Below, one piece after another: positions 6,930 to 16,114 of a stretch of DNA of 64,000 nucleotides. The DNA comes from Streptococcus uberis (lineage in GTDB: Bacteria > Bacillota > Bacilli > Lactobacillales > Streptococcaceae): NCBI RefSeq assembly GCF_900475595.1, contig NZ_LS483397.1, positions 95,001-159,000 on the forward strand, read 5' to 3'. Within the stretch, counting starts at the first letter, position 1. Each line of letters starts with the position of its first letter. Below the pieces are notes generated by a model. The model worked only from the letters and a program-made list of their open reading frames with translations. It was not told the origin of the DNA and searched no databases. Position numbers and translations under genes: made by a program.

Positions 6930-8357
6930 ATGACTATTGAAACATTAGCGCGGTTTCAATTTGCAATGACAACAGTCTTTCACTTTTTCTTTGTTCCATT
7001 TACAATTGGAACCTGTTTCGTTGTTGCAATTATGGAAACCTTGTATGTAGTCACTAAAAATGAAGAATACAAAAAAATGACAAAATTTTGGGGCAATATC
7101 ATGCTCCTCAGTTTTGCTGTTGGTGTCGTGACTGGGATTATCCAAGAATTCCAATTTGGAATGAACTGGTCAGACTATTCTCGTTTTGTTGGTGATATTT
7201 TTGGGGCTCCTCTTGCTATAGAAGCTCTTTTAGCCTTCTTCATGGAATCGACTTTCTTGGGCTTGTGGATGTTTACATGGGATAACAAGAAAATCAGTAA
7301 GAAGTTGCATGTAACCTTTATTTGGTTGGTTGTATTTGGTTCATTAATGTCTGCGATGTGGATTTTGATTGCCAATAGCTTTATGCAACATCCTGTTGGT
7401 TATGAAGTGGTCAATGGCAGAGCTCAAATGACGGATTTCTTTGCTCTTATTAACAATCATCAGTTCCGCTATGAATTTGGTCACGTTATTACAGGTGCCA
7501 TTACAATGGGTGGTATCGTGATTGCCGGCATGTCAGCTTTTAAACTACTTAAGAAAGAAGAGTTAACAGAATCTGTTCAAAAGATTTACAAAAAATCTCT
7601 TCGTTTAGGCTTATTAGTCAGCTTACTTGGATCCATTTCTGTAATGGGCGTAGGTGACTTGCAGATGAAAGCTTTGATTAATGATCAACCTATGAAATTT
7701 GCAGCCATGGAAGGGGATTATGAGGATTCAGGGGATCCTGCCGCTTGGACTGTTATTGCTTGGGCAAATGAAGCCAAGAAAGAACAAGTCTTTGGTATTA
7801 AAATCCCATATATGTTAAGTATTTTATCTTATGGCAAACCATCAGGTTCTGTTAAAGGTATGGATACAGCAAATAAGGAATTAGTCGCTAAGTACGGCCA
7901 GGATAATTATTTCCCAATGGTTAATTTGCTTTTTTATGGTTTCCGTACCATGGCAGCATTTGGAACAATGATGCTTGGTGTCTCTGCTTTAGGACTTTTC
8001 TTAACAAGACCTAAAAAACCGATTCTTTATGATCATAAATGGATGCTTGCCATTGTTGCTTTGACAACTGTTGCACCATTCCTATCAAATACTTTTGGTT
8101 GGATTATCACAGAGCAAGGTCGTTACCCATGGACAGTCTATGGCTTGTTTAAAATTAAAGATAGTGTTTCGCCAAATGTTTCAGTGGCTTCATTACTATT
8201 TTCAAATACAGTTTACTTCCTTTTGTTTAGTTGTTTAGGTGCAATGATGGTTTACCTTGTGATTCGAGAATTACAAAAAGGTCCTGAACATGAAGAAGTG
8301 CTATTGCAAGGCCTTGCAAAATCCTCAGTGGATCCATTTGAGAAGGGAGCATTTTAA
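6930..8357 (+). CDS. cydA: Cytochrome bd quinol oxidase subunit I
   Basis: CydA carries the hemes b558, b595 and d and the quinol site; with CydB it reduces oxygen to water. The 475-residue length fits the short-Q-loop forms of Firmicutes. Seen in sequence: RFQFAMTTVFHFFFVPFTIG with His18 (heme b595 ligand), His185 in YEFGHVITGA (b558 ligand), and the conserved GWIITEQGRYPW block near 390-401, comparable to GRQPW of E. coli. About nine membrane helices are expected. Streptococci lack heme synthesis, so activity depends on heme uptake (known for the group). cydB follows with a one-base stop/start overlap. Confidence 0.95.
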   Translation: MTIETLARFQFAMTTVFHFFFVPFTIGTCFVVAIMETLYVVTKNEEYKKMTKFWGNIMLLSFAVGVVTGIIQEFQFGMNWSDYSRFVGDIFGAPLAIEALLAFFMESTFLGLWMFTWDNKKISKKLHVTFIWLVVFGSLMSAMWILIANSFMQHPVGYEVVNGRAQMTDFFALINNHQFRYEFGHVITGAITMGGIVIAGMSAFKLLKKEELTESVQKIYKKSLRLGLLVSLLGSISVMGVGDLQMKALINDQPMKFAAMEGDYEDSGDPAAWTVIAWANEAKKEQVFGIKIPYMLSILSYGKPSGSVKGMDTANKELVAKYGQDNYFPMVNLLFYGFRTMAAFGTMMLGVSALGLFLTRPKKPILYDHKWMLAIVALTTVAPFLSNTFGWIITEQGRYPWTVYGLFKIKDSVSPNVSVASLLFSNTVYFLLFSCLGAMMVYLVIRELQKGPEHEEVLLQGLAKSSVDPFEKGAF

Positions 8358-9376
8358 TGAGTGGTTTACAATTTTTCTGGTTTTTCCTTATTGGTCTACT
8401 CTTTTCAGGTTTCTTCTTCTTAGAAGGGTTTGATTTTGGGGTAGGTATGGCTGTTCAAACACTAGCTCATAATGAAGAAGAAAAAGATCAAATTGTGTCA
8501 ACGATAGGTCCTGTCTGGGATGGCAATGAAGTTTGGCTTTTAACAGCTGGTGGTGCCATGTTTGCTTCATTCCCATATTGGTATGCTTCATTGTTTAGTG
8601 GTTACTATCTGATTTTATTTGCTATCTTATTTGGTTTAATTATTCGTGGGGTATCCTTTGAATTTAGGCATAATGTTCCTGCTCGTCAAAAGAACATTTG
8701 GAACTGGACCTTGTCTATTGGCTCAGCTATGGTTCCCTTTTTCTTCGGGATTATGTTTGTGAGTTTGGTTCAAGGAATGCCGTTGGATGCCAAAGCTAAT
8801 ATGTCAGCTCAATTTGGTGATTATTTTAATCTCTTTTCTATCGTTGGTGGTGTTGCTATGGTTCTTTTGGCCTACCTCCACGGGTTAAATTACATTGCCT
8901 TGAAAACGGAAGGTCCTGTTCGTAGTAGAGCAAATAATTACGCACAGTTACTCTATTGGGTGCTTTATCTTGGTTTGGTTGCTTTTGCAGTACTGTTATT
9001 CTTCAAAACAGATTTCTTTACGCACCATGCCTTAAGCACTTTGGTACTTTTGATTGTTATTGTAGCACTAACTGTCTTTGCTCATATCTCTGTCTTTAAA
9101 GCTGCAGAAATGTCTGCATTTCTTGCAAGTGGCTTAAGTCTGGTGACTGTAGTTGTACTTCTTTTCCAAGGTCTTTTCCCAAGAGTAATGATTAGTTCTA
9201 TTAGTTCTAAGTATGACTTGTTGATTGAGAATGCTTCATCATCACCTTACACCTTAAAAATCATGTCTATTATTGCAATTAGTTTGGTGCCTTTTGTTTT
9301 GGCATACACTGCTTGGGCATACTATATTTTTAGAAAACGTATCACTTTACCAGTAGTTATGACGGGGGAAAAATAA
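8357..9376 (+). CDS. cydB: Cytochrome bd quinol oxidase subunit II
   Basis: CydB is the 339-residue partner subunit of CydA, an integral membrane protein with about eight helices. The N-terminal LEGFDFGVGM motif (about 23-32) and GPVWDGNEVWLLTAGGAMFASFPYWYA (about 51-77) are diagnostic of the family. Its start overlaps the cydA stop (TAATG) and its stop overlaps the next start in the same way, showing tight translational coupling. Confidence 0.95.
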   Translation: MSGLQFFWFFLIGLLFSGFFFLEGFDFGVGMAVQTLAHNEEEKDQIVSTIGPVWDGNEVWLLTAGGAMFASFPYWYASLFSGYYLILFAILFGLIIRGVSFEFRHNVPARQKNIWNWTLSIGSAMVPFFFGIMFVSLVQGMPLDAKANMSAQFGDYFNLFSIVGGVAMVLLAYLHGLNYIALKTEGPVRSRANNYAQLLYWVLYLGLVAFAVLLFFKTDFFTHHALSTLVLLIVIVALTVFAHISVFKAAEMSAFLASGLSLVTVVVLLFQGLFPRVMISSISSKYDLLIENASSSPYTLKIMSIIAISLVPFVLAYTAWAYYIFRKRITLPVVMTGEK

Positions 9377-11094
9377 TGCTAGATAAAGCGGTTATGCGCT
9401 TGTCCGGTATTCATAAACTATTAGGATTGCTTGCAGGATTGGATTTCCTTCAGGCAATCTTTATTATAGGGCAAGCCTATTATTTAAGTCATGCTATTAC
9501 AGGTCTTTGGCAAGGGTTAGGATTGCAAAGACAAGTCATGTCCATTCTTTTCTTCAGTCTTTCTTATTTAGGAAGACACCTTATCAATTATGTCAAAGAT
9601 AATATGTTGGATCGTTTTTCAGCTCATCATGCTAAAGAGCTGCGTCAACAATTATTGCACAAACTCTTTCAATTGGGACCTCATATTGTTCAAGAAAAGG
9701 GGTCTGGCAATGTTATTACCATGGCTTTGGATGGTATTTCCTTAATTGAAAACTACCTCCATCTTGTTTTGAATAAGATGATGAACATGTCTGTTATTCC
9801 TTTTGTCATCCTTGCTTTTATTTTTTACTTGGATTTGGAATCAGGGATAATTCTTCTCCTCGTTTTTCCATTAATCATCCTTTTTATGGTGATTCTAGGT
9901 TTAGCCGCTAAAGCTAAAGCAGATAAACAATATGCCTCTTATCAAATACTTTCCAACCATTTTTTGGATTCCTTGAGAGGGATTGATACCTTACGCTTCT
10001 TCGGGCTCAGCAAACGCTATGCTAAAAGTATTTATACCAGTAGTGAGGCCTTTCGAAAAGCCACTATGTCTGCTTTACGTATTGGAATTTTGTCGACCTT
10101 CGCCTTAGATTTCTTTACAACCTTATCAATAGCCATCGTGGCTGTTATGCTAGGATTGCGCTTGATAAATGAGCAGATGCTTTTGTTTCCAGCATTGACA
10201 GTTTTGATTTTAGCACCAGAATATTTCATTCCAGTACGTGATTTTTCCAATGATTATCATGCCACCTTGGATGGGAAAAATGCCTTTCAAGCTGTACAAA
10301 GTATTCTCCAAAAAGAGGATTTCTTACAAGAACCAGTATTGCTTCCGGAATGGCAGGAAAATAGTCAGTTGCTCTTGCAAGAAATAAGTTTATCTTATGG
10401 TAATCAAAAGGTTCTAGACATTCCTCAATTAAAAGTAGAAGGTCTCCAAAAAGTTGGGATAGTGGGAATGAGTGGCTCAGGGAAATCATCATTGATTAAT
10501 CTCCTGAGTGGTTTTATAAGTCCAAGTACAGGGAACTTCCAAATAAATGGTACCCCATTGTCCAACATGAACCAGGAAGCTTGGCGAAAACAGTTGGTAT
10601 ACATTCCTCAATCTCCTTATGTTTTTGAAATGAGCTTAGCTGATAATATTCGTTTTTATACCCCAAATGCCAGTCCAGAAATGGTAGAGGAAGCTGTTTC
10701 AGTGGTAGGACTAACAGAATTAGTGAAGGAATTGCCAAATGGTTTAAATACAATCATTGGAAATGGGGCAAGGCCTCTAAGTGGTGGACAAGCTCAGCGC
10801 ATCGCTTTAGCACGCGCCTTTTTGGATAAACAAAGAAACATTTTACTCTTTGATGAGCCAACAGCACATCTAGACATTGAAACAGAGTTGGAATTGAAGG
10901 AGCAGATGCTTCCTTTGATGGCTAACAAGTTGGTTTTATTTGCTACACATCGTCTCCATTGGCTAAAAGAAATGGATACCATCCTTGTCATCCAAGATGG
11001 TAAAATTGTGGAAGAGGGAACTTATCAGGACTTATTGGCGCAAAAAGGTGCCTTATATCAGCTAAAAAATGCCATGGGAGGTAACCATGATTAA
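9376..11094 (+). CDS. cydD: CydDC heterodimeric thiol exporter, first subunit (CydD-type)
   Basis: The 572-residue protein combines an N-terminal six-helix ABC exporter domain (about 1-320) with a C-terminal ATPase. The Walker A is GMSGSGKSS, the signature is LSGGQAQR, and the Walker B block is NILLFDEPT followed by the H-loop THRLHW. CydDC exports glutathione or cysteine, or handles heme, and is required to assemble cytochrome bd. By order it is the first ABC gene after cydB, which Bacillus annotations call cydC and E. coli-based models call CydD, so the letter is conventional. It overlaps the next gene by 8 bp. Confidence 0.88.
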   Translation: MLDKAVMRLSGIHKLLGLLAGLDFLQAIFIIGQAYYLSHAITGLWQGLGLQRQVMSILFFSLSYLGRHLINYVKDNMLDRFSAHHAKELRQQLLHKLFQLGPHIVQEKGSGNVITMALDGISLIENYLHLVLNKMMNMSVIPFVILAFIFYLDLESGIILLLVFPLIILFMVILGLAAKAKADKQYASYQILSNHFLDSLRGIDTLRFFGLSKRYAKSIYTSSEAFRKATMSALRIGILSTFALDFFTTLSIAIVAVMLGLRLINEQMLLFPALTVLILAPEYFIPVRDFSNDYHATLDGKNAFQAVQSILQKEDFLQEPVLLPEWQENSQLLLQEISLSYGNQKVLDIPQLKVEGLQKVGIVGMSGSGKSSLINLLSGFISPSTGNFQINGTPLSNMNQEAWRKQLVYIPQSPYVFEMSLADNIRFYTPNASPEMVEEAVSVVGLTELVKELPNGLNTIIGNGARPLSGGQAQRIALARAFLDKQRNILLFDEPTAHLDIETELELKEQMLPLMANKLVLFATHRLHWLKEMDTILVIQDGKIVEEGTYQDLLAQKGALYQLKNAMGGNHD

Positions 11095-12832
11095 GATACC
11101 AATCGTCAAAGAATTTGAAAACGATCAATGGGTCAAACCCTATTTTAAACAATACCGTAAGTCTCTTCTTTTGGCCTTATTGTTAGGTTTTTTGACCTTT
11201 TTTGCAGCCAGTGCCTTGATGTTCAATTCAGGCTTTTTAATCAGTAAATCAGCTTCGTTACCAAGTAATATTTTATTGGTTTATATCCCTATTGTATTGA
11301 CTAGGGCTTTTGGAATTGGGAGACCTGTCTTTCGTTATTTAGAAAGATTAACAAGTCACAACTGGGTATTAAAGATGACGTCAAAGCTTCGCCTCAAACT
11401 TTATACACGTTTGGAAGAAGATGCGGTGTTTCTGAAACAAAAACACCGACTCGGTGATATCATGGGGCTTTTAGCTGAAGATATTAATCATATTCAAAAT
11501 TTGTACTTGCGGACCATTTTTCCAACGGTGATTGCTTGGGTTTTTTATATCTTTATCGTGATTGGTCTAGGCTTTTTCTCATGGTTGTTTGCGCTATTGA
11601 TTCTTATCTATTTAGGAGTTCTGGTCTTTGTTTTTCCACTTTGGTCAGTTCTCATAAATGGAGCACGTCAGCAAGAGGAAAAATTACTCAAAAATCGTCT
11701 TTATACAGATTTGACAGATAATGTCTTAGGGATTTCGGACTGGATTTTTAGTCAACGTGGGCAAGAATATGTGCACTCTCATGAGAAGACCGAAAAAGAA
11801 TTAGCAAGTATCCAAGCTAAGATGCGCCGTTTTAATCATTTCCGAAATCTTCTTTTTGAGCTAGCTTTTGGTCTTCTGACAATCTTGGTCTTGATTTGGG
11901 CTAGTTATCAATTTCCAGGGAAAAATGGTGGTGCGGCAAACTGGATTGCAGCTTTTGTTCTTTCTGTTTTTCCCTTGATTGATGCCTTTGTTGGTCTATC
12001 AAGCGCTGCGCAAGAAACCAATAGTTATGCTGACTCGCTTCACCGTTTGAATGAACTTCCTGAAAAGACTCAGTCTTTGGCAACTGCCGAAAAACCTAAG
12101 GCTCCTTATGATTTAGTGATAGAAAATCTTTCCTTTTCGTATGATCAGACGTCTAAGCCTGTTTTAAAAGATCTTTCTTTGACCATTCCTCAAGGTCACC
12201 GTCTGGCTATTTTAGGGGCAAGTGGTTCGGGTAAAAGTACCTTGGCAAGTCTTTTAAGGGGAGATTTGCTTCCGAGTTGTGGTCAGGTTAAACTTTCGGG
12301 AATTCCCGTGAACGATTTGCGTGAGACCATTTCGGATTACATAGGTGTCATTCAGCAAGCTCCTTACTTATTTAATACGAGCCTATTAAACAATATTCGT
12401 ATTGGTAATCAAGAGGCTACTGAAGAAGATGTTTGGCAGGTTCTAGAGCGTGTTGGACTCAAAGCTATGGTGGAAAAATTACCTCATGGCTTGGCGACTA
12501 TGGTAGACGAAGCCGGTTTACGTTTTTCAGGTGGCGAGCGCCATCGTTTGGCTTTAGCTAGAATCTTATTACAAGATACTCCAATTGTTCTTTTGGATGA
12601 GCCAACGGTTGGTCTTGACCCTGTAACGGAAAAAAGACTGCTAGATACTTTTATGGAGGTCTTAAAAGGTAAAACTCTTATTTGGATTACTCACCACCTT
12701 AAAGGTATTGAACATGCTGATCAGGTGATTTTCATTGAAAAAGGGCAGCTTGAACTTTCTGGTAGTCCACAGGAATTGTTAACAACTAGTCAACGCTATC
12801 GCCAATTAAAGGCGATTGACGATGGCCTTTAA
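11087..12832 (+). CDS. cydC: CydDC heterodimeric thiol exporter, second subunit (CydC-type)
   Basis: This second half-transporter has 581 residues from ATG 11087, chosen because GGGAGGT lies 6 bp before it; the upstream in-frame ATG 11069 has no ribosome site. The membrane domain (about 1-320) is followed by an ATPase with Walker A GASGSGKST, signature FSGGERHRLALAR, Walker B IVLLDEPT and H-loop THHLKG. It pairs with the preceding subunit for cytochrome bd maturation. It is the last gene of the operon and ends at a strong bidirectional terminator. Confidence 0.88.
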   Translation: MIKIPIVKEFENDQWVKPYFKQYRKSLLLALLLGFLTFFAASALMFNSGFLISKSASLPSNILLVYIPIVLTRAFGIGRPVFRYLERLTSHNWVLKMTSKLRLKLYTRLEEDAVFLKQKHRLGDIMGLLAEDINHIQNLYLRTIFPTVIAWVFYIFIVIGLGFFSWLFALLILIYLGVLVFVFPLWSVLINGARQQEEKLLKNRLYTDLTDNVLGISDWIFSQRGQEYVHSHEKTEKELASIQAKMRRFNHFRNLLFELAFGLLTILVLIWASYQFPGKNGGAANWIAAFVLSVFPLIDAFVGLSSAAQETNSYADSLHRLNELPEKTQSLATAEKPKAPYDLVIENLSFSYDQTSKPVLKDLSLTIPQGHRLAILGASGSGKSTLASLLRGDLLPSCGQVKLSGIPVNDLRETISDYIGVIQQAPYLFNTSLLNNIRIGNQEATEEDVWQVLERVGLKAMVEKLPHGLATMVDEAGLRFSGGERHRLALARILLQDTPIVLLDEPTVGLDPVTEKRLLDTFMEVLKGKTLIWITHHLKGIEHADQVIFIEKGQLELSGSPQELLTTSQRYRQLKAIDDGL

Positions 12833-12866
12833 AAAGCTATTGGAAAACTTTCCAATAGCTTTTTTA
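12831..12866. terminator. Bidirectional terminator between cydC and hepT
   Basis: AAAAGCTATTGGAAA and TTTCCAATAGCTTTTT form a 15-bp stem with A/T tracts on both sides. It overlaps the final bases of both convergent genes. Confidence 0.9.
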
Positions 12867-13844
12867 GATGTTACGTTTTAAGAGGTGATTGGTTAATTGT
12901 AAGAGCTGTTTTTTGGCTTTCGATTTTGGTAGTTTTTCAATGTCGTCAATCGCTTTTTGAGTGTATTTTCGGGCCAAGTCTTTTGCTTGATCCACGCCCT
13001 TATTGGCAATGACCAAGTTTGCCACTTCTTTTAATTCTTGGCTACTAATGCTTTCCTTTTTGTCTAAGAGGGGTTTGAGGGCAAAGGGATTTTCTCGCAA
13101 GGCAAAGAGTAGTGGTAAACTATAGACACCATTTGAGATGTCTTCTAGGACAGGTTTGTTGAAGGCTTTTTGATCTGCTGTATAGTCTAAGATGTCATCT
13201 AAGATCTGAAATGTCATGCCGATATGGTAGCCAATTCTACCAGCTAAGCGCACTACGGTTTCATCTGCTCCACTAAAATAGGCACCTTCTTGACTGGCTA
13301 GTTTAAAGAGCTCTGCTGTTTTCCCAGAAATGGCGCGGAGATAGTCTCTGATAGACTGCTTTTGGTTAAAATAGAGATGCATTTGATCTAATTCACCGAC
13401 CAAAATTTTTTTCATGGATTTGGCGTTGATAGCCATATAGGGAGTGTTGGACATGCTTTCGAGAATAAGTTCAAAGAAGACGGTGAAGAGAAAGTCGCCA
13501 GTATAGACGGCAACGTCTTTGCCATACTGAGTTTGGATTGTAGGGTTTCCGCGACGTAGTGGAGAATCGTCAATAACGTCATCGTGAACCAGTGTTGCCA
13601 TGTGGAGAATTTCGAGTGAAGCAGCAATCTTTTGGAGTTGTTCTTTGCGCTCTTGTTGATATGGACCAAAGCTAGAGAAGAGAAAGAAAAAGGCAGGCCT
13701 GAGGTACTTACCTCCGGCTCGGCTAAGCTGAATAATTGCCTTTTCGATTTCAGTATTGCGAACCTGAACCCTGTTTTCAATTAATTGTGTGATTGCTTTA
13801 ATCTCTTTTTCTATCTCTGGGTATTGACTCCAGTAACTTGGCAT
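12864..13844 (-). CDS. hepT: Polyprenyl diphosphate synthase, large subunit (quinone side chain)
   Basis: The 326-residue trans-isoprenyl diphosphate synthase has the first aspartate-rich motif DDVIDD (88-93) with LRRG after it, and the second motif DDILD (216-220). These are the magnesium and allylic substrate sites. The long-chain (hepta- or octaprenyl) class is suggested by length and by the position beside menA, ndh and cyd, so its product should be the tail that MenA attaches to the naphthoquinone. It is transcribed toward the cyd operon from a separate promoter. The symbol follows the homologous S. agalactiae locus, and exact chain length is not readable from sequence. Confidence 0.85.
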   Translation of the reverse strand: MPSYWSQYPEIEKEIKAITQLIENRVQVRNTEIEKAIIQLSRAGGKYLRPAFFFLFSSFGPYQQERKEQLQKIAASLEILHMATLVHDDVIDDSPLRRGNPTIQTQYGKDVAVYTGDFLFTVFFELILESMSNTPYMAINAKSMKKILVGELDQMHLYFNQKQSIRDYLRAISGKTAELFKLASQEGAYFSGADETVVRLAGRIGYHIGMTFQILDDILDYTADQKAFNKPVLEDISNGVYSLPLLFALRENPFALKPLLDKKESISSQELKEVANLVIANKGVDQAKDLARKYTQKAIDDIEKLPKSKAKKQLLQLTNHLLKRNI

Positions 13845-14052
13845 GTTGGCTTCTCCTTGACTACAATTACCTTTCTATTTTACCGTAATTAAAGGGTTAT
13901 GGCTAGAATAATCTTTTACAAACTTTCTTCTATGGGAGGAGAAGAAAGCCATATTTTTAAATTAAGGGAATGTGTATAAGACACCATTATTTGAATTTTT
14001 AAGAAAGATTGTGTATATTTTAAGATAGATTATAGGATAGTGAGGGAGTTAT

Positions 14053-14904
14053 ATGGTATCAATCATTGAACGGGCTCCTGCCAAGATCAATTTAGGTTTG
14101 GATGTCTTAGGAAAGCGGGAAGATGGCTATCATGATTTAGAAATGGTCATGATTAGTATTGATCTCTGTGATTATGTGACAGTGTCACCCTTAAAAGATG
14201 ATGTCATTATGATCGAATCCGATTGTCCCAAAATGCCAATCAATGAGAAAAATGATGTCTATAAAGTAGCGAAACTGATAAAAAGTCGATATGCTATTTC
14301 AGAAGGGGTATCAATCCTTTTGAACAAAAAAATTCCGGTTTGTGCTGGTATGGGTGGAGGTTCTAGTGATGCAGCTGCAACCATTAGAGCTTTAAACCAA
14401 CTTTGGGATTTAAAGTTGTCCATGGAAGAGATGATTGCTATTGGCATTGCCATTGGTAGTGATGTTCCTTATTGCATTCAGGCTGGCTGTGCCAAGATTG
14501 GTGGCAAAGGTGATCGGATAGAATTAATTGATGGAAAATTATCGTCATGGGTTGTATTAGTTAAACCAGATTTTGGGATTTCCACACGAACTGTTTTTCC
14601 AGAAATTGATTGCGATGTCATTTCCAGAGTAGATATTTCCGCTATTGTTAATGCACTTGAAGGAAATAATTACTCAGATTTGATCACACATATGGGCAAT
14701 GCTTTGGAAGATATTTCCATTGCTCGGAAACCGTTTATTCAAAAAGTGAAAGATAAGATGGTTGCGGCAGGAGCAGATGTGGCGCTGATGACTGGAAGTG
14801 GTCCAACTGTTTTTGCTTTATGTCAAACGGAGAAACAGGCTAATCGTGTCTTCAATAGTGTTAAAGGATTTTGTAAAGAAGTGTATAAAGTGAGAACACT
14901 TTAA
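14053..14904 (+). CDS. ispE: IspE-family GHMP kinase (4-diphosphocytidyl-methylerythritol kinase homologue)
   Basis: The 283-residue GHMP kinase has the N-terminal APAKINLGLDV, the ATP-binding motif PVCAGMGGGSSDAA (about 95-108) and the C-terminal MTGSGPTVFAL. IspE phosphorylates CDP-methylerythritol in the MEP pathway. Streptococci make isoprenoids through mevalonate, so this is the well-known orphan copy of the lineage, and its real substrate is not established. The ribosome site GAGGGAG is 5 bp from the ATG. It stands just before adcR, but an adc promoter with its own operator lies between, so the two need not be coregulated. Confidence 0.85.
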   Translation: MVSIIERAPAKINLGLDVLGKREDGYHDLEMVMISIDLCDYVTVSPLKDDVIMIESDCPKMPINEKNDVYKVAKLIKSRYAISEGVSILLNKKIPVCAGMGGGSSDAAATIRALNQLWDLKLSMEEMIAIGIAIGSDVPYCIQAGCAKIGGKGDRIELIDGKLSSWVVLVKPDFGISTRTVFPEIDCDVISRVDISAIVNALEGNNYSDLITHMGNALEDISIARKPFIQKVKDKMVAAGADVALMTGSGPTVFALCQTEKQANRVFNSVKGFCKEVYKVRTL

Positions 14905-14908
14905 TGAT

Positions 14909-14948
14909 TTGCTTCTTCGGAGGCAATTTGCTATAATTAACTGGTTAA
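14909..14948 (+). promoter_or_regulatory. adcRCB promoter with AdcR operator
   Basis: -35 TTGCTT (14909-14914), 17-bp spacer, -10 TATAAT (14932-14937). The sequence TTAACTGGTTAA (14937-14948) matches the AdcR box consensus TTAACYRGTTAA perfectly and covers the transcription start, implying zinc-dependent autorepression. Confidence 0.9.
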
Positions 14949-14964
14949 GAAAAAGGGGAATGGT

Positions 14965-15408
14965 ATGGGAAAATTAGAAAGCAAGATTGATCAATTGGTC
15001 AATCAGATTTTGTTAAAAGCTGAAAATCAACACGAATTGTTATTTGGTGCTTGTCAAAGTCATGTGAAGTTAACCAACACACAAGAGCATATTTTAATGC
15101 TTTTGTCTCAAGAACAATTAACCAATACTGATTTAGCTAAAAAACTAAATATCAGTCAGGCTGCGGTAACCAAAGCCATCAAAAGTTTAATGAAACATGA
15201 GATGCTGTCAGCCATAAAAGATACTGTAGATGCGCGTGTGACCTATTTTGAATTGACACCAGCTGCTAAGCCAATTGCTGAGGAGCACACACAGCATCAT
15301 GATGAAACCTTAAATGTTTATACAAAGCTTTTAAGTAGCTTTTCTTCTGAGGAAAAGGCTGTTATTGATAAATTCTTATCAGTTTTCTCAGACGAGTTAG
15401 AAAGGTAA
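14965..15408 (+). CDS. adcR: Zinc-sensing MarR-family repressor AdcR
   Basis: The 147-residue MarR protein represses zinc uptake genes when zinc-bound. All residues of both zinc sites known from pneumococcal AdcR are at the same positions: Glu24, His42, His108 and His112 for site 1, and Cys30, Glu41 and Glu107 for site 2. The winged helix (LTNTDLAKKLNISQAAVTKAIKSL, about 52-75) is intact. It is first in adcRCB, directly behind a perfect AdcR box, so it controls its own operon. Confidence 0.95.
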   Translation: MGKLESKIDQLVNQILLKAENQHELLFGACQSHVKLTNTQEHILMLLSQEQLTNTDLAKKLNISQAAVTKAIKSLMKHEMLSAIKDTVDARVTYFELTPAAKPIAEEHTQHHDETLNVYTKLLSSFSSEEKAVIDKFLSVFSDELER

Positions 15409-15412
15409 TTAA

Positions 15413-16114
15413 TTGAGATATTTAACTGTCGAAAACCTGGCTTTCCAATATGAAAGTGATCCTGTCTTAGAAGGGATTAATTATCATTTGGATAGTGGGG
15501 AATTTGTCACCTTAACGGGTGAAAACGGGGCTGCTAAGTCCACCTTAATCAAAGCAACACTTGGCATCTTGAAACCTAAAGTTGGAAAAGTGACCTTCGC
15601 TAAAGAAAACACGGAAGGCAAAAAATTAAGGATTGCTTATTTACCGCAACAAGTGGCTAGCTTCAATGCCGGTTTCCCCTCAACGGTTTATGAGTTTGTG
15701 AAGTCGGGTCGTTATCCACGCAATGGGTGGTTTCGTCGTATTACCAAACATGATGAAGAACATATCAAGGTTAGTTTAGAATCTGTAGGTATGTGGGAAA
15801 ACCGTCATAAGCGTATTGGTAGTCTTTCAGGAGGTCAAAAACAGCGTGTTGTGATTGCTCGTATGTTTGCTTCTGATCCAGATATTTTTGTTCTTGACGA
15901 ACCAACAACTGGAATGGATAGTGGAACGACGGATACTTTTTATAAGCTAATGAATCACAGTGCCCATGAACATGGAAAAGCTGTCTTAATGATTACCCAT
16001 GATCCAGAAGAAGTAAAAGACTATGCTGACCGCAACATCCATTTAGTACGAAACCAAGAATTACCATGGCGTTGCTTTAATGTCCACAGTAAACAAGATA
16101 AGGAGGAAAACTAA
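15413..16114 (+). CDS. adcC: Zinc ABC transporter ATP-binding protein AdcC
   Basis: This cytosolic ATPase drives zinc import. TTG is the start (15413), four bases after the adcR stop and preceded by AAAGG. The Walker A region reads GENGAAKST (36-44), with alanine where the usual P-loop has glycine; this variant is typical of streptococcal AdcC. The signature LSGGQKQR, the Walker B IFVLDEPT and the H-loop THDPEE are present. It works with the AdcB permease encoded next (overlap of one base) and with zinc-binding lipoproteins not in this window. Confidence 0.93.
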   Translation: MRYLTVENLAFQYESDPVLEGINYHLDSGEFVTLTGENGAAKSTLIKATLGILKPKVGKVTFAKENTEGKKLRIAYLPQQVASFNAGFPSTVYEFVKSGRYPRNGWFRRITKHDEEHIKVSLESVGMWENRHKRIGSLSGGQKQRVVIARMFASDPDIFVLDEPTTGMDSGTTDTFYKLMNHSAHEHGKAVLMITHDPEEVKDYADRNIHLVRNQELPWRCFNVHSKQDKEEN

